NCBI RefSeq assembly: GCF_946478785.1
Contig: NZ_CAMLDD010000002.1
Span: 1-64,000, forward strand
From: an uncultured Flavobacterium sp.
GTDB taxonomy: Bacteria > Bacteroidota > Bacteroidia > Flavobacteriales > Flavobacteriaceae
Direction of reading: 5' to 3'
DNA length: 64,000 nt
Below the pieces are notes generated by a model that saw nothing but the letters and a program-made list of their open reading frames with translations, made no database searches and was not told where the DNA came from. The translations under genes and the position numbers were made by a program. Positions 39,701 through 48,515 of this stretch are shown piece after piece. The stretch's first letter is position 1. Each line of letters begins with the position of its first letter.

Positions 39701-41847
39701 TTCATTGGTCCGGCATGAAGATTCAGTTTTTCTAAATCGGCAATATCCAGGTTTAATTTTAATTTTATTGATGGATATTTCTGTTTTGTATTTCCGCTTG
39801 CTGCCAGATTAAAATTCAAATTTGGGTCTTTCATTCCTGATTTTACAGCAAAAGATCCGTTTGCAATATTTCCTTTTAAGGCTAAATCTCTGTAGGTATA
39901 TTTATTGAAAACCGCTTTCTGAACCAAACCATCCAGTTCTGCCTGAGCAGTTTTTGGATCCAAACCTTTGCCTTTTACTTTCGCTCTAAGCGTAATTTTT
40001 CCGATTGAATCATTTTTGATTAATCGACCTAAATCAAAATCCTGTAAATAAACAGTTGCATCGTATTTCTCTTGTTTTTTAATTCGCTGATCAAATAAGG
40101 CATTAACTTTTGCATTTCCAAAACTGCTGTTTAAAGCCAGATTTGTGTTGAAATTCTGTACAGAACCCTTAAATTTTCCTTGTAAATTAAACTGTGTCGG
40201 CAATTGTATATTTTTCGGAATTGTTCCCGACGGCAAGAAAGAATATACATCTTTCGAAGTGCTTGACAGTTTCTTAATATCCAAGTCGTAATGGGCATTT
40301 TTGGCTTCAGGCAAACCAGTGATTTTACCCGAAAGGGATACTTTTGTCGCTCCAATTCCGCTCATTTCAAACAAAGGAATGTTCAGATTTTTTATTTTTC
40401 CATTTAAACGTGTATTCAGATATAAAACTGCGTTCGGATTATCCTTAAACGGATTTGTTTTTTGTAAATCGGGTGCAAACAATAAAACATCCTTTAAGCC
40501 AACTTTTGAATCTTTCAGGTTGGCATCCACGGAAAGGTTGGCAAGGTCTTTTTGTAATGATGCAATTGAGGAATATGTTAACTTTATTTTATTTTGTAAA
40601 AGTGTTTGAGGAGTTCTTACATATAAATTATCCAGCGTAGCCTTTTTAGGTCCGTAAAAGAAATCGGTTTTTAATGACTGAATATTTAATCCACGTTTTT
40701 CATTTGCGGCAAGCGATTTTATATTTCCGGAAATTGTATCGTTTCCATAATATAATTTTTCTGCTTTAAGATTAAATTTGCTCAAATCTAAATGACTGTA
40801 ATCAATACCTTTTTGAGTTGGTTTTGATTGCATATCATCAAATTTAAAAGCGATATTTTGAATATCGACATCCTTTAATCTTAATTTCCAGCCCGTTTGT
40901 TTGATTGATGTAGAATCCAAACTTGGAGCTTTCATTTCTTTGTCTTTTGTCCCTAATCTTAAATTACCTTTTAGATTTTTTAACTCGAAAGAATCAAAAT
41001 CCAAAAGCTGTTTATTCAGGTCGATTTCATTAACTGTTAAATCTAAATTTCCGAGTTTTATTCCTGAATCTAATTTTGAATCTTTATTGTCATAAGAAAC
41101 ATCAATTTTTGACAAACTGATTTTATCTAATTTTAATTTAAAATCTTTCCTCTTGGAAATAGTATCTGCAGTTTCAACAGAGACTTCAGCAATTTTCTCT
41201 ACAGCATCCTGATCTAAAACTAATTTTAATCCGTTTAGATTAATATTTGGAATATCAAAATTCATTTTGTCCAATTCGAATTTATTGAATTTAGTATCGA
41301 AATGTGTCAACTTTACTTTTACATCATTTTTAGTAAAATCATCCTTAAATTTAAAATTAATATTATCAAGGTTTACTTTTACTACCGAAATTTTAAAAGG
41401 TTTGCTGTTTGGATCTTTTGGCTCATTCGAATCAAATGCTTTTATAATGTAATCGAAATTAAAAACACCCTCTTTATTCCTGGAAATATTGGCAGTGGTA
41501 TTTTCTAATGAAACCGAATTGATTTCGAGTTCGCTATTTATCAGTTTAAATAAATCGACATCAACCTCTAAACGTTTCCCCGCCAGCAATGTGTCTTTTT
41601 TTTGATCTTCAAAATAAAAACCTTCCAGCACTACATCTTTTGGAAATTTGATCGAAATATGATCTAACGCAACTTTAGTCTTTATTTTTTTATGCAGGTA
41701 AGTTATAGCTTTATCCTTAGCATAATTTTGTATAGATGGGATTTGAATTAAAATGGTAAGTAATAATAATATTGCAATAATTGAACCCACGAACCAAAGA
41801 AAGATACGCAGTGTTTTTTTTAGAAAATGAATGGACTTTTTATTCAT
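36751..41847 (-). CDS. tamB: TamB-family inner-membrane/periplasmic bridge protein
   Basis: The 1698-residue protein has an N-terminal anchor helix (IFLWFVGSIIAILLLLTILIQI), an AsmA-like first segment, a long beta-repeat body and the C-terminal TamB/DUF490 domain. TamB-type proteins span the periplasm and move lipids or help outer-membrane assembly with TamA/TamL. It is longer than E. coli TamB (1259 residues), as is usual in this phylum. The C terminus has an odd Lys/Glu-rich tail of about 40 residues (EEEKEMIREEKIRKEKKK onwards) after the DUF490 barrel-facing end. It is the first gene of a tamB-tamL-exonuclease run. Confidence 0.92.
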   Translation of the reverse strand: MNKKSIHFLKKTLRIFLWFVGSIIAILLLLTILIQIPSIQNYAKDKAITYLHKKIKTKVALDHISIKFPKDVVLEGFYFEDQKKDTLLAGKRLEVDVDLFKLINSELEINSVSLENTTANISRNKEGVFNFDYIIKAFDSNEPKDPNSKPFKISVVKVNLDNINFKFKDDFTKNDVKVKLTHFDTKFNKFELDKMNFDIPNINLNGLKLVLDQDAVEKIAEVSVETADTISKRKDFKLKLDKISLSKIDVSYDNKDSKLDSGIKLGNLDLTVNEIDLNKQLLDFDSFELKNLKGNLRLGTKDKEMKAPSLDSTSIKQTGWKLRLKDVDIQNIAFKFDDMQSKPTQKGIDYSHLDLSKFNLKAEKLYYGNDTISGNIKSLAANEKRGLNIQSLKTDFFYGPKKATLDNLYVRTPQTLLQNKIKLTYSSIASLQKDLANLSVDANLKDSKVGLKDVLLFAPDLQKTNPFKDNPNAVLYLNTRLNGKIKNLNIPLFEMSGIGATKVSLSGKITGLPEAKNAHYDLDIKKLSSTSKDVYSFLPSGTIPKNIQLPTQFNLQGKFKGSVQNFNTNLALNSSFGNAKVNALFDQRIKKQEKYDATVYLQDFDLGRLIKNDSIGKITLRAKVKGKGLDPKTAQAELDGLVQKAVFNKYTYRDLALKGNIANGSFAVKSGMKDPNLNFNLAASGNTKQKYPSIKLKLNLDIADLEKLNLHAGPMKLRGNIDADVANSNPDFLNGKVFLSNVQILQEAEPIVLDSVRVIAFSDESRNNIKISSQFLKAEVDGKYKLTTLTAAVKKSLSKYIDLKNPKANGESDEQRLAFTLTVDNDPILFKLIPKLTGLEPVKITGKYNNVTDSLEIKGTIPRITYANNTISDGKINIEAKESALEYQISVATIESGSLKIPFTSLSGQVENNILTYALEVQDAKEKQQYFIAGEFKAEDSKNIFKIDAENFVLNYDKWNIDPENAIEFGDKRLYINKFYLDNAGNELKIQSQDNQNNAPIQVDFVNFKIETIMNMVKKDKLLMQGLINGNAVVENVMTSPIFTSDLKIDDFAFRGQPVGNIEVKVDNKTNNVLAANVTLSGQENDVNVNGNYRIKDGNLDFNADINKLTIQSIQGFTMENVTEGKGFLSGNFKITGNASAPNIGGELNFNDAGFRITQLNSYFKTDQEKITFNNDVITFDKFTLIDENDNELSVDGTIQSPDFKNYNFGLTVVADNFRAINSKAADNDLFYGDLFLDTKLNIKGTLESPVIGGNIKINEETKFSVVLPQSDPSIADREGIVEFVNEDNLYLKQTVEMENKLNQSALKGMDVSVEISIDKEAELTLVIDKGNGDYLNLKGEAQLTGGIDPSGKTTLTGKYEFTEGAYEMNFNMIRRKFDIQKGSSITWNGEPTMATLNITAIYKVETAPIDLLGNQLGTVSPTIRNTYKQKIPFETHLKMKGELLKPEISFDIILPDGNYDVSSDIVSASQAKLEQLRQEPAELNKQVFALLLLNRFIGENPFASESGGTSAESLARQSVSKILSQQLNDLAGELISGVDLEFDLESTDDYTTGTRENRTDLNVGVSKKLLDDRLKVTVGSSFAVEGQERANEESNNIAGDVALDYQLTKDGRYMVRAYRKNEYQVAVEGQVVETGVAFIITMSYNKFRELFHRSEEEKEMIREEKIRKEKKKLKEKEEKEKEENQENNQMEGNEQKT

Positions 41848-42019
41848 ATGCCAATAAACACATTAGTTAAATGCTTAATTATAAAGATGTATTAATCAAC
41901 ATACAAAATTGTATTTTTTTAGCTTTAATAACTTATATAATTACCTGTAATTATTCTAAAATTTCACTGTACAATAGTTAATTTTTGAATTCGTTTAGGC
42001 AATGTTAAAGCTCATTCAA

Positions 42020-42973
42020 CTAAAATTTAAAGTTTGGATTTTTTTTACCTAACAAATCTATTCTTTGTTGAAGTTTAGCCAGGAATTTCTGGTGTTGTTC
42101 AGATTCCGGATTGAAACTTCGATGTCTGAGGCTTTTTTGAATTTCCTCGACTTCCTGCATTAAGGAAATACTCTCTTCTGATATATAATTTTCACTGAAT
42201 TTATGCCAGATAAAACTAATTGCGACCTGATTTGGATGTAACATATCCTCAGTATAAAAACGATAATCACGCAGTTCATCTATCATGATTTCGTAGGAAG
42301 GAAAATAGTTGATTGCTGATGATGGCTGAGTGTTAATGGTTTTGTGGAGAGCTGTAAACAAATGAGATTTACTCAGTTGATTTTCTATAAAACCATCTTT
42401 TATATGTCGAACGGGTGAAATGGTAAAGATAAAATTGACCATTGGATTTAAACTCCAGATTAAATTTATTGTATTCTGGATACTTTGGTGAATAAGGTCA
42501 ACAGACAATAACTCTTTTAAAAATTGTTTTTGTGGCACCTTATGGCAATTGGCAACAATTTCGTCGTTTTCAATATTTCTGTAAACCCAGGAAGTTCCAT
42601 AAGTAATAATGATATGACTCGCTTCTATTAAATATTGGCTGGTTACCTCAATTGCTTTGTTTAAGGATTCTAATAATTCTTCCCTGTCAGAATTGCTCAA
42701 ATCAGAATGTACTTCATAGCAATGCCATTGCTCGTTATGAAAAAAAACATCTTTTTCAGTAAACCATTTTTTTTGAACTGTTCTTTCGATTAGTTTCTCA
42801 ATCGAAACCGAATTAAAAATAATCCCAAACGGATTGGTTACATTTTGAAATTTAAAATAATCGAATTTTTCGGCCATGTTTTCAGCAAAACAAGAACCAA
42901 TAGAAATTATCCTGGAATTATAATCAATTGGATTATTGGTTTTATTAAGCGGTATTTGGGTTCTGAATTGCAT
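42020..42973 (-). CDS. GSCFA-domain protein
   Basis: A 317-residue protein of the GSCFA family (SGNH-hydrolase related), named for the N-terminal motif, here IGSCFAENM. Further conserved blocks are FGIIFN, HIIITYGTSWVY and SPVRHIKDG, followed by EDMLHPNQVA, which supplies the Asp/His-like pair. The reaction is not established; an esterase or acyl-handling role is inferred from the fold. I chose the ATG at 42973 because the longer reading begins at TTG 42988, upstream of the predicted transcription start. Confidence 0.85.
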   Translation of the reverse strand: MQFRTQIPLNKTNNPIDYNSRIISIGSCFAENMAEKFDYFKFQNVTNPFGIIFNSVSIEKLIERTVQKKWFTEKDVFFHNEQWHCYEVHSDLSNSDREELLESLNKAIEVTSQYLIEASHIIITYGTSWVYRNIENDEIVANCHKVPQKQFLKELLSVDLIHQSIQNTINLIWSLNPMVNFIFTISPVRHIKDGFIENQLSKSHLFTALHKTINTQPSSAINYFPSYEIMIDELRDYRFYTEDMLHPNQVAISFIWHKFSENYISEESISLMQEVEEIQKSLRHRSFNPESEQHQKFLAKLQQRIDLLGKKNPNFKF

Positions 42974-42989
42974 AAGATTTCTATTCAAC

Positions 42990-42997
42990 CAAAGCTA
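42990..42997 (-). promoter_or_regulatory. GSCFA gene promoter -7 element
   Basis: The minus strand reads TAGCTTTG, a perfect TAnnTTTG, 16 bases before the chosen ATG. It implies a very short leader. Confidence 0.6.
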
Positions 42998-43138
42998 CAA
43001 AGAATATAGTTTTAGAATTCAAAAAATTAAAGAAATTAGTAAAAATTTGTACTAACTTTAAAACCTGTAAAATAATTAACACCGTTAAATTAACTTTTTA
43101 ATATACACAAATCAGCAGTACAAACCCAATCTATTCAC

Positions 43139-43146
43139 TACTTTTG
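43139..43146 (+). promoter_or_regulatory. ABC exporter promoter -7 element
   Basis: TACTTTTG is a perfect TAnnTTTG, 30 bases before the ATG at 43177. It overlaps a TTG at 43144 that could be misread as an earlier start and so settles the start codon. Confidence 0.7.
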
Positions 43147-43176
43147 CATCTTGTTTTTTTAACTTATTATCGAAAT

Positions 43177-44922
43177 ATGAACTTATTATACTCTTACATC
43201 ATCAAACATAAAATGTTATTATTTTTTGCTTTGATAATGGCTACAATCAACATCTGTTTCAGTTTATCTGACTCTATTATTACTGGTAAGCTTATGCAGG
43301 ATTGCGGTGTTGGACTTGCAAAATACAAAGGAAATGAAATGGCCTTTATAAAATCACTGTCTTTCTGGCTTGGACTTTCTCTTGGAGCTGCAATGATTTC
43401 GAGGATTACCAAAAACTTTCAGGATTATTTTACTAATGTGGTCATCCAACGAAGCGGAGCTCAAATGTATACAGATGGTATCAAAAAATCTCTTGATTTG
43501 CCGTACGCTGAATTTGAAGATCAACGCAGTGGCGAAACCTTAAGTAAATTAACTAAAGTGCGCTCAGATTCTGAAAAGTTAATTACACTTTCGATTTCCT
43601 TAATTTTTCAAACTATCATCGGATTTATATTCGTAATCGTGTATATCGCCCGAATTGACTATCGAATTTCGATTATATTTTTAGTTACGGCTCCTATCAT
43701 TGCTTTAGTAAGTTCGTATTTAGGAAAAAAAATAAAAATAGTATCCCGAAAAATTGTAAACCAAACCAATGCATTGGCGGGGTCTACCACTGAAAGCTTA
43801 CGAAATATCGAACTGGTAAAAAGTTTGGGACTTACGTATCAGGAAGAAAAACGTCTGAACCTAAATACCTTTAAAATTTTACAGTTTGAATTGCAGAAAG
43901 TCCGTTTTATCAGAAGTTTGAGTTTTATTCAGGGAACGACAGTTCATTTTTTAAGAACCTGTGTCGTTTTTACTTTATATTATTTCTTGTTTGGAGATAA
44001 AATTATTATAGGTGATTTGCTGACGATGGTCTTTTTTACTTTCTTCATTTTTGGACCTTTACAGGAATTAGGGAATTTTATTATCACTTTAAATGAAACT
44101 AAGGTATCAATGGAAAATTTCAAAACCTTATTGAGTGCTCCGAAAGAATACCGCCCTAAGAATCCTAAACATGTTGGTGCGATTCAGTCATTACATTTTA
44201 CTAATGTCAGCTTTCAGCATAAGACAGCAAAATTTAAAGCAGTCGAGAATATTACTTTCGACATAAAACAAGGAGAAACCGTTGCTTTTGTTGGGCCATC
44301 AGGTTCCGGAAAAACCACTTTAGTCAAACTATTGGTTGGATTATACACCCCTGCTGAAGGACATGTTGTTTATAACAATATTGATTCAACTGAAATTGAT
44401 TTATTGGATTTAAGAAAACAATTAGGTTTTGTAACGCAGGACGCACAATTGTTTTCCGGTACAATCCGGGAAAACTTATTATTTGTAAAACCAAATGCAA
44501 CAGATGAGGATTTGCATGATGCCTTAAAAAGAGCAAGCTGTGAGAAATTACTAATACGTGCAGAAGACGGATTAAACACCACAATTGGTGAAGGCGGGAT
44601 TAAGGTTTCCGGTGGTGAAAAACAACGCTTATCAATTGCCCGTGCTATTTTGAGAAATCCAAACTTGTTGATTTTTGATGAAGCAACTTCCGCTTTAGAT
44701 TCTATTACTGAGGAAGAAATCAATGCAACCATTCGAAATATATCCCACAAGAACAGAATCACGGTTTTAATTGCACATAGATTATCAACTGTGATGCATG
44801 CAGATAAGATATTTGTACTGGAACAAGGTAAAATCATTGAACAGGGTAAACATGAAGATTTAATTCTTGAAAAAGGGTTGTATTATGCTATGTGGCGCCA
44901 GCAAATTGGGGAACGTAAATAG
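43177..44922 (+). CDS. ABC transporter, fused permease and ATPase (exporter type)
   Basis: A 581-residue half-transporter that should work as a homodimer in the inner membrane. Six helices occupy about residues 1-310. The ATPase domain follows with Walker A GPSGSGKTT, Q-loop FVTQDAQLFS, signature VSGGEKQR, Walker B LLIFDEATSALD and the switch His in AHRLS. The layout is that of MsbA/LmrA-type exporters; the cargo (lipid, drug or peptide) cannot be told. No peptidase C39 domain is present. Its stop codon lies exactly at the edge of the 44920-44980 repeat. Confidence 0.9.
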   Translation: MNLLYSYIIKHKMLLFFALIMATINICFSLSDSIITGKLMQDCGVGLAKYKGNEMAFIKSLSFWLGLSLGAAMISRITKNFQDYFTNVVIQRSGAQMYTDGIKKSLDLPYAEFEDQRSGETLSKLTKVRSDSEKLITLSISLIFQTIIGFIFVIVYIARIDYRISIIFLVTAPIIALVSSYLGKKIKIVSRKIVNQTNALAGSTTESLRNIELVKSLGLTYQEEKRLNLNTFKILQFELQKVRFIRSLSFIQGTTVHFLRTCVVFTLYYFLFGDKIIIGDLLTMVFFTFFIFGPLQELGNFIITLNETKVSMENFKTLLSAPKEYRPKNPKHVGAIQSLHFTNVSFQHKTAKFKAVENITFDIKQGETVAFVGPSGSGKTTLVKLLVGLYTPAEGHVVYNNIDSTEIDLLDLRKQLGFVTQDAQLFSGTIRENLLFVKPNATDEDLHDALKRASCEKLLIRAEDGLNTTIGEGGIKVSGGEKQRLSIARAILRNPNLLIFDEATSALDSITEEEINATIRNISHKNRITVLIAHRLSTVMHADKIFVLEQGKIIEQGKHEDLILEKGLYYAMWRQQIGERK

Positions 44923-44980
44923 AAGTCTTTTTTAATCTCGCAAAGACGCAGAGTCGCAAAGTTTTATATCACTTTGTGAC
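44920..44980 (+). repeat. Inverted repeat, left arm, at the ABC transporter stop
   Basis: Positions 44932-44965 are an exact inverted copy of 45580-45613 (34 of 34 bases). The similarity extends, with small gaps, back to the stop codon as TAGAAGT. The arm contains CGCAAAG units and its own hairpin (GTCGCAAAGT 44953-44962 with ACTTTGTGAC 44971-44980, one mismatch). Confidence 0.9.
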
Positions 44981-45015
44981 TTTTCTTTTTTATGAATAAG
45001 TTCTTTAAGTTAAAA

Positions 45016-45393
45016 CTATAAATTTGAAACTACTCTTTTGATTCCTAATTTAATAATTGGCACATTGAAGTTTATTAATAAACCCAATTTCATTTTTGTT
45101 ATTTTTAGATAAGTCAATACTTGTTTGGCATGAATATCTGTAATATGTTCAATTGATTTTATTTCTAAGATTACTTTGTTTTCAACTATTAAATCAGATC
45201 TAAAACCTATATCAAGTTTAATTCCATCCCAAAGAACTGGTAATGGCTTTTGTCTTTCTACTGACAATCCTCTCTTTGTCAATTCATGATACAAAATTGC
45301 TTCATAAACAGATTCTAACAGACCCGGACCAAGTTTTACATGTATTTTATAACAAGTATCAACTACAACAGCAGAAATTTCATTTTCAGTCAT
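45016..45393 (-). CDS. GxxExxY protein, PD-(D/E)XK-like
   Basis: The 125-residue protein carries the family motif G24-L-L-E27-S-V-Y30 within LGPGLLESVYE. A nuclease-like core, D67 (FRSDLIV) and E77-I-K79 (LEIKS), fits the PD-(D/E)XK superfamily. Function is unestablished; relation to Rad/nuclease-like folds is the usual interpretation. It sits alone between convergent genes, bracketed by inverted repeats at 44920-44980 and 45559-45622, with a third degenerate copy at its 5' side. No clear promoter of the usual type is seen upstream. The gene and its repeats together look like a small mobile or repeat-associated unit. Confidence 0.85.
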   Translation of the reverse strand: MTENEISAVVVDTCYKIHVKLGPGLLESVYEAILYHELTKRGLSVERQKPLPVLWDGIKLDIGFRSDLIVENKVILEIKSIEHITDIHAKQVLTYLKITKMKLGLLINFNVPIIKLGIKRVVSNL

Positions 45394-45446
45394 CTAATTT
45401 TTTTAGTAAATTTAAAGAAAAAACTTATACTTTTGGAAAGAAAAAA

Positions 45447-45518
45447 TAATCTCACAAAGGCACGAAGTGCCAAAAAATTAAGAACAAAACTTTTCGGCTC
45501 TACGTCTTTGCGAGATTA
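45447..45518. repeat. Third, degenerate copy of the CGCAAAG repeat
   Basis: This 72-bp stretch starts TAATCTCACAAAG and ends CTTTGCGAGATTA, so it is itself an imperfect inverted repeat built from the same words as the flanking arms. Confidence 0.75.
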
Positions 45519-45558
45519 AAAAAACTTTTTTCAACTTAAAACAAGATACTTGAAAATA

Positions 45559-45622
45559 AAAAGTCACAAAGCTTAAAAAAAAACTTTGCGACTCTGCGTC
45601 TTTGCGAGATTAAAAACTTCTA
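45559..45622 (-). repeat. Inverted repeat, right arm, at the alaS stop
   Basis: The 34 bases at 45580-45613 are the exact reverse complement of 44932-44965. Read on the minus strand, the arm starts at the alaS stop codon (TAGAAGT), just as the left arm starts at the ABC transporter stop. It has an internal GTCACAAAGC / ACTTTGCGAC pairing. Confidence 0.9.
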
Positions 45623-48256
45623 CATCACAAACTCAATTGCATTAGTAAGAGCTTGTGATATACCGGCAGCATTTTTACCTTTTCCGGAAGCGAAGAAAGG
45701 CTGTCCTCCTCCATTTCCTTCAATATATTTTCCTAATTCTTTTATCACTGCATTTGCATTTAAGCTTTTTGCAGCAACTAATTCTTTTGAGATATAACAG
45801 TGAATATTTGGCAAACCATCTTCAATTGAAGCTAAAAATACAAATGAATGAGGTTTTGAACTTCCTAAAGTCGAAGCAAGGTCTTTAGTCGATGCCATGC
45901 TCAAATCTACTTGTTTGGCAAGGAAATTTACACCGTTTATTTCCTGGAAATCTTTCTCTAGTTCTGATTTTAAAGCATTTACTTTTTCTTTCAATAATTG
46001 CTCAATTTGTTTTTTCAGCTTGGCATTATCATCCTGCAAAGAAGCCACTGATTTTAAAATATCCTGCGGATTCTTTAGTGTTTCTTTTATTTCAGATAAA
46101 GTATTCTCCTGATTTTGATAGAAGTCTTTTACTGCATCCCCCGTAATTGCTTCAATACGACGGATTCCAGCTGCTACTGCACCTTCCGAAATAATTTTGA
46201 AATGCCAAATTTCTGCCGTGTTTTTCACGTGGATTCCACCACAAAGTTCCTTGCTTTCACCAAATTCAATCATTCGAACATTATCTCCGTATTTTTCGCC
46301 AAACAAAGCCATTGCACCTTTGTCTAATGCTTCTTTAATCGGAATATTTCTGTGTTCTACTAATTTTAATTGTGCTTCAATCTGCGCATTTACACTTGCT
46401 TCAACCTGACGCAATTCTTCATCTGAAACTTTAGAAAAATGCGAAAAGTCAAAACGTAAATAATTCGGATTTACCAATGAACCTTTTTGCTCTACGTGAG
46501 TTCCAAGAAGGTTTCTCAAAGCCAAATGCATTAAATGCGTAGCAGAGTGATTTTTAGAAGTTGAACCTCTTAAATCGTTATTTACTTTTGCTGTAAAACC
46601 AGCTTCAATATTTTCCGGCAATTGTTTTGCAAAATGCAAAATCAAATTATTTTCTTTTTTAGTATCAATGATTTCAATAGTTTCGTTTGCAGAAACCAAA
46701 GTTCCTTTATCACCCACTTGTCCCCCACCTTCTGGATAAAACGGTGTATTATCTAAAACGATTTGGTATAGAATACCATCTTTTTTAGAATCCACTTTAC
46801 GGATTCTTGTGATTTTTACATCATTCTCTATTTGATCATAACCTACGAAAGTCTCAACATTTCCAGGAATCAATACCGACCAGTCTTCTGTAGAAACTTC
46901 AGAAGCGGCACGAGAACGTGTTTTTTGTTTTTGTAATTCAACTTCAAATTCTTCTTCATTATAGGAGAAACCTTTTTCTTTCAGAATTAAAGCTGTCAAA
47001 TCTTTTGGAAAACCAAATGTATCATACAATTCAAAAACCTTAGCACCAGAAACTTCTGAACCAGAAGTTTGTGCAATTACATTGTCTAACAATTGTAATC
47101 CCTGATCAAGAGTTCTTAAAAAAGAAGCTTCTTCTTCACGAATTACATTGGTAACCAATTGTTGTTGCGATTTGATTTCAGGGAAAAATTCTCCCATTTG
47201 ATTTGCCAAAACTTCTACCAATTTATTGATAAAAGGTTCTTTCGTATTCAGGAAGGTAAATCCGTAACGAATAGCACGACGCAAAATTCTACGAATTACG
47301 TAACCTGCTCCCGTGTTAGATGGTAACTGACCATCTGCAATTGCAAAGGCAACTGCACGAACGTGATCTACAATTACACGAATCGCAATATTAGTTTTAT
47401 TTTGTTCTTCGCTGATGTTTTTTACTTCATCAGAGGTATATTTTAAACCTGTAATTTGTTCTACTTTTTCGATAAGCGGTGTAAAAACATCCGTATCATA
47501 ATTAGATGTTTTTCCTTGCAAAGCCATACACAAACGCTCAAATCCCATTCCGGTATCTACGTGTTGTGCCGGAAGTTTTTCTAGCGAACCATCTGCTTTA
47601 CGGTTGAACTCCATAAATACATTATTCCAGATTTCTACCACTTGAGGGTGATCGTTGTTTACCAGACTTTTTCCAGAAATCAATGCTTTTTCAGATTCTG
47701 AACGTAAATCAACGTGAATTTCAGAACAAGGTCCGCATGGTCCCTGATCTCCCATTTCCCAGAAATTATCTTTCTTGTTTCCAAGAATAATTCTGTCTTC
47801 GTCGATTAGTGTTTTCCAGATATCCCAAGCTTCCTGATCGAACGGAACATTATCTTCTTTACTTCCTTCAAAAACAGAAACATAAAGATTTTCTTTTGGA
47901 ATTTTATATACTTCTGTCAATAAAGCCCATGCCCAGTTAATGGCTTCCTTTTTGAAATAATCGCCAAAAGACCAGTTACCCAACATCTCAAACATAGTAT
48001 GGTGATAGGTATCAAAACCTACATCTTCAAGATCATTATGCTTTCCTGAAACACGAAGACATTTTTGCGTATCGGCTATTCTTGGGCTTTTTGGAGTTCC
48101 GTTTCCTAAAAAATATTCTTTAAACTGGGCCATTCCCGAGTTATTGAACATAAGAGTTGGATCGTCCTTAAGAACGATTGGAGCAGAAGGAACAATTAAA
48201 TGTCCGTTGCTTTTAAAAAAATCCAGAAATTGTTTACGTACGTCTTGTGATTTCAT
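45620..48256 (-). CDS. alaS: Alanine-tRNA ligase
   Basis: AlaRS charges tRNA-Ala and removes mischarged Ser/Gly. The 878-residue protein has the class II catalytic core at the N terminus ([16 protein letters not shown], then the [13 protein letters not shown] and [14 protein letters not shown] stretches). The editing domain shows [12 protein letters not shown] and the zinc-binding CGGIHVKNT. The C-terminal coiled coil and DHHA1 domain end in [12 protein letters not shown]. The length is normal. The gene has 120-bp-class AT-rich repeats upstream and the GxxExxY unit at its 3' end. Confidence 0.97.
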   Translation of the reverse strand: MKSQDVRKQFLDFFKSNGHLIVPSAPIVLKDDPTLMFNNSGMAQFKEYFLGNGTPKSPRIADTQKCLRVSGKHNDLEDVGFDTYHHTMFEMLGNWSFGDYFKKEAINWAWALLTEVYKIPKENLYVSVFEGSKEDNVPFDQEAWDIWKTLIDEDRIILGNKKDNFWEMGDQGPCGPCSEIHVDLRSESEKALISGKSLVNNDHPQVVEIWNNVFMEFNRKADGSLEKLPAQHVDTGMGFERLCMALQGKTSNYDTDVFTPLIEKVEQITGLKYTSDEVKNISEEQNKTNIAIRVIVDHVRAVAFAIADGQLPSNTGAGYVIRRILRRAIRYGFTFLNTKEPFINKLVEVLANQMGEFFPEIKSQQQLVTNVIREEEASFLRTLDQGLQLLDNVIAQTSGSEVSGAKVFELYDTFGFPKDLTALILKEKGFSYNEEEFEVELQKQKTRSRAASEVSTEDWSVLIPGNVETFVGYDQIENDVKITRIRKVDSKKDGILYQIVLDNTPFYPEGGGQVGDKGTLVSANETIEIIDTKKENNLILHFAKQLPENIEAGFTAKVNNDLRGSTSKNHSATHLMHLALRNLLGTHVEQKGSLVNPNYLRFDFSHFSKVSDEELRQVEASVNAQIEAQLKLVEHRNIPIKEALDKGAMALFGEKYGDNVRMIEFGESKELCGGIHVKNTAEIWHFKIISEGAVAAGIRRIEAITGDAVKDFYQNQENTLSEIKETLKNPQDILKSVASLQDDNAKLKKQIEQLLKEKVNALKSELEKDFQEINGVNFLAKQVDLSMASTKDLASTLGSSKPHSFVFLASIEDGLPNIHCYISKELVAAKSLNANAVIKELGKYIEGNGGGQPFFASGKGKNAAGISQALTNAIEFVM

Positions 48257-48280
48257 ATTTTAATTAAGAAATGTATCAGT

Positions 48281-48420
48281 TCATTAATGTGCCAATCGAT
48301 AATGTGGTAATTTGATAATGTGTCAATTAAATAATTCTATTTAAAATTTATCTCTCTTCTACAATAAATTATCCAATTCATGCATTATCTAATTGACTCA
48401 ATTATCTAATTATCTAATTG
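48281..48420. repeat. Imperfect inverted array of AT-rich TAATTTGATAATG-like words
   Basis: The left half (48281-48336) repeats words like GATAATGTGTCAATT. The right half (48367-48420) repeats AATTATCTAATT, and its reverse complement resembles the left half. The array fills the divergent gap between alaS and the M23 peptidase gene, so promoters of both must lie in or next to it. Confidence 0.65.
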
Positions 48421-48515
48421 TTTTTACTTGAAAAAAGCCGGGAACAACTCAAACATTTTATTAAATTTGTCCGACTAACTCTTTTACAAGCTGCAAAAAT
48501 AGGGTATTTTAAAAT

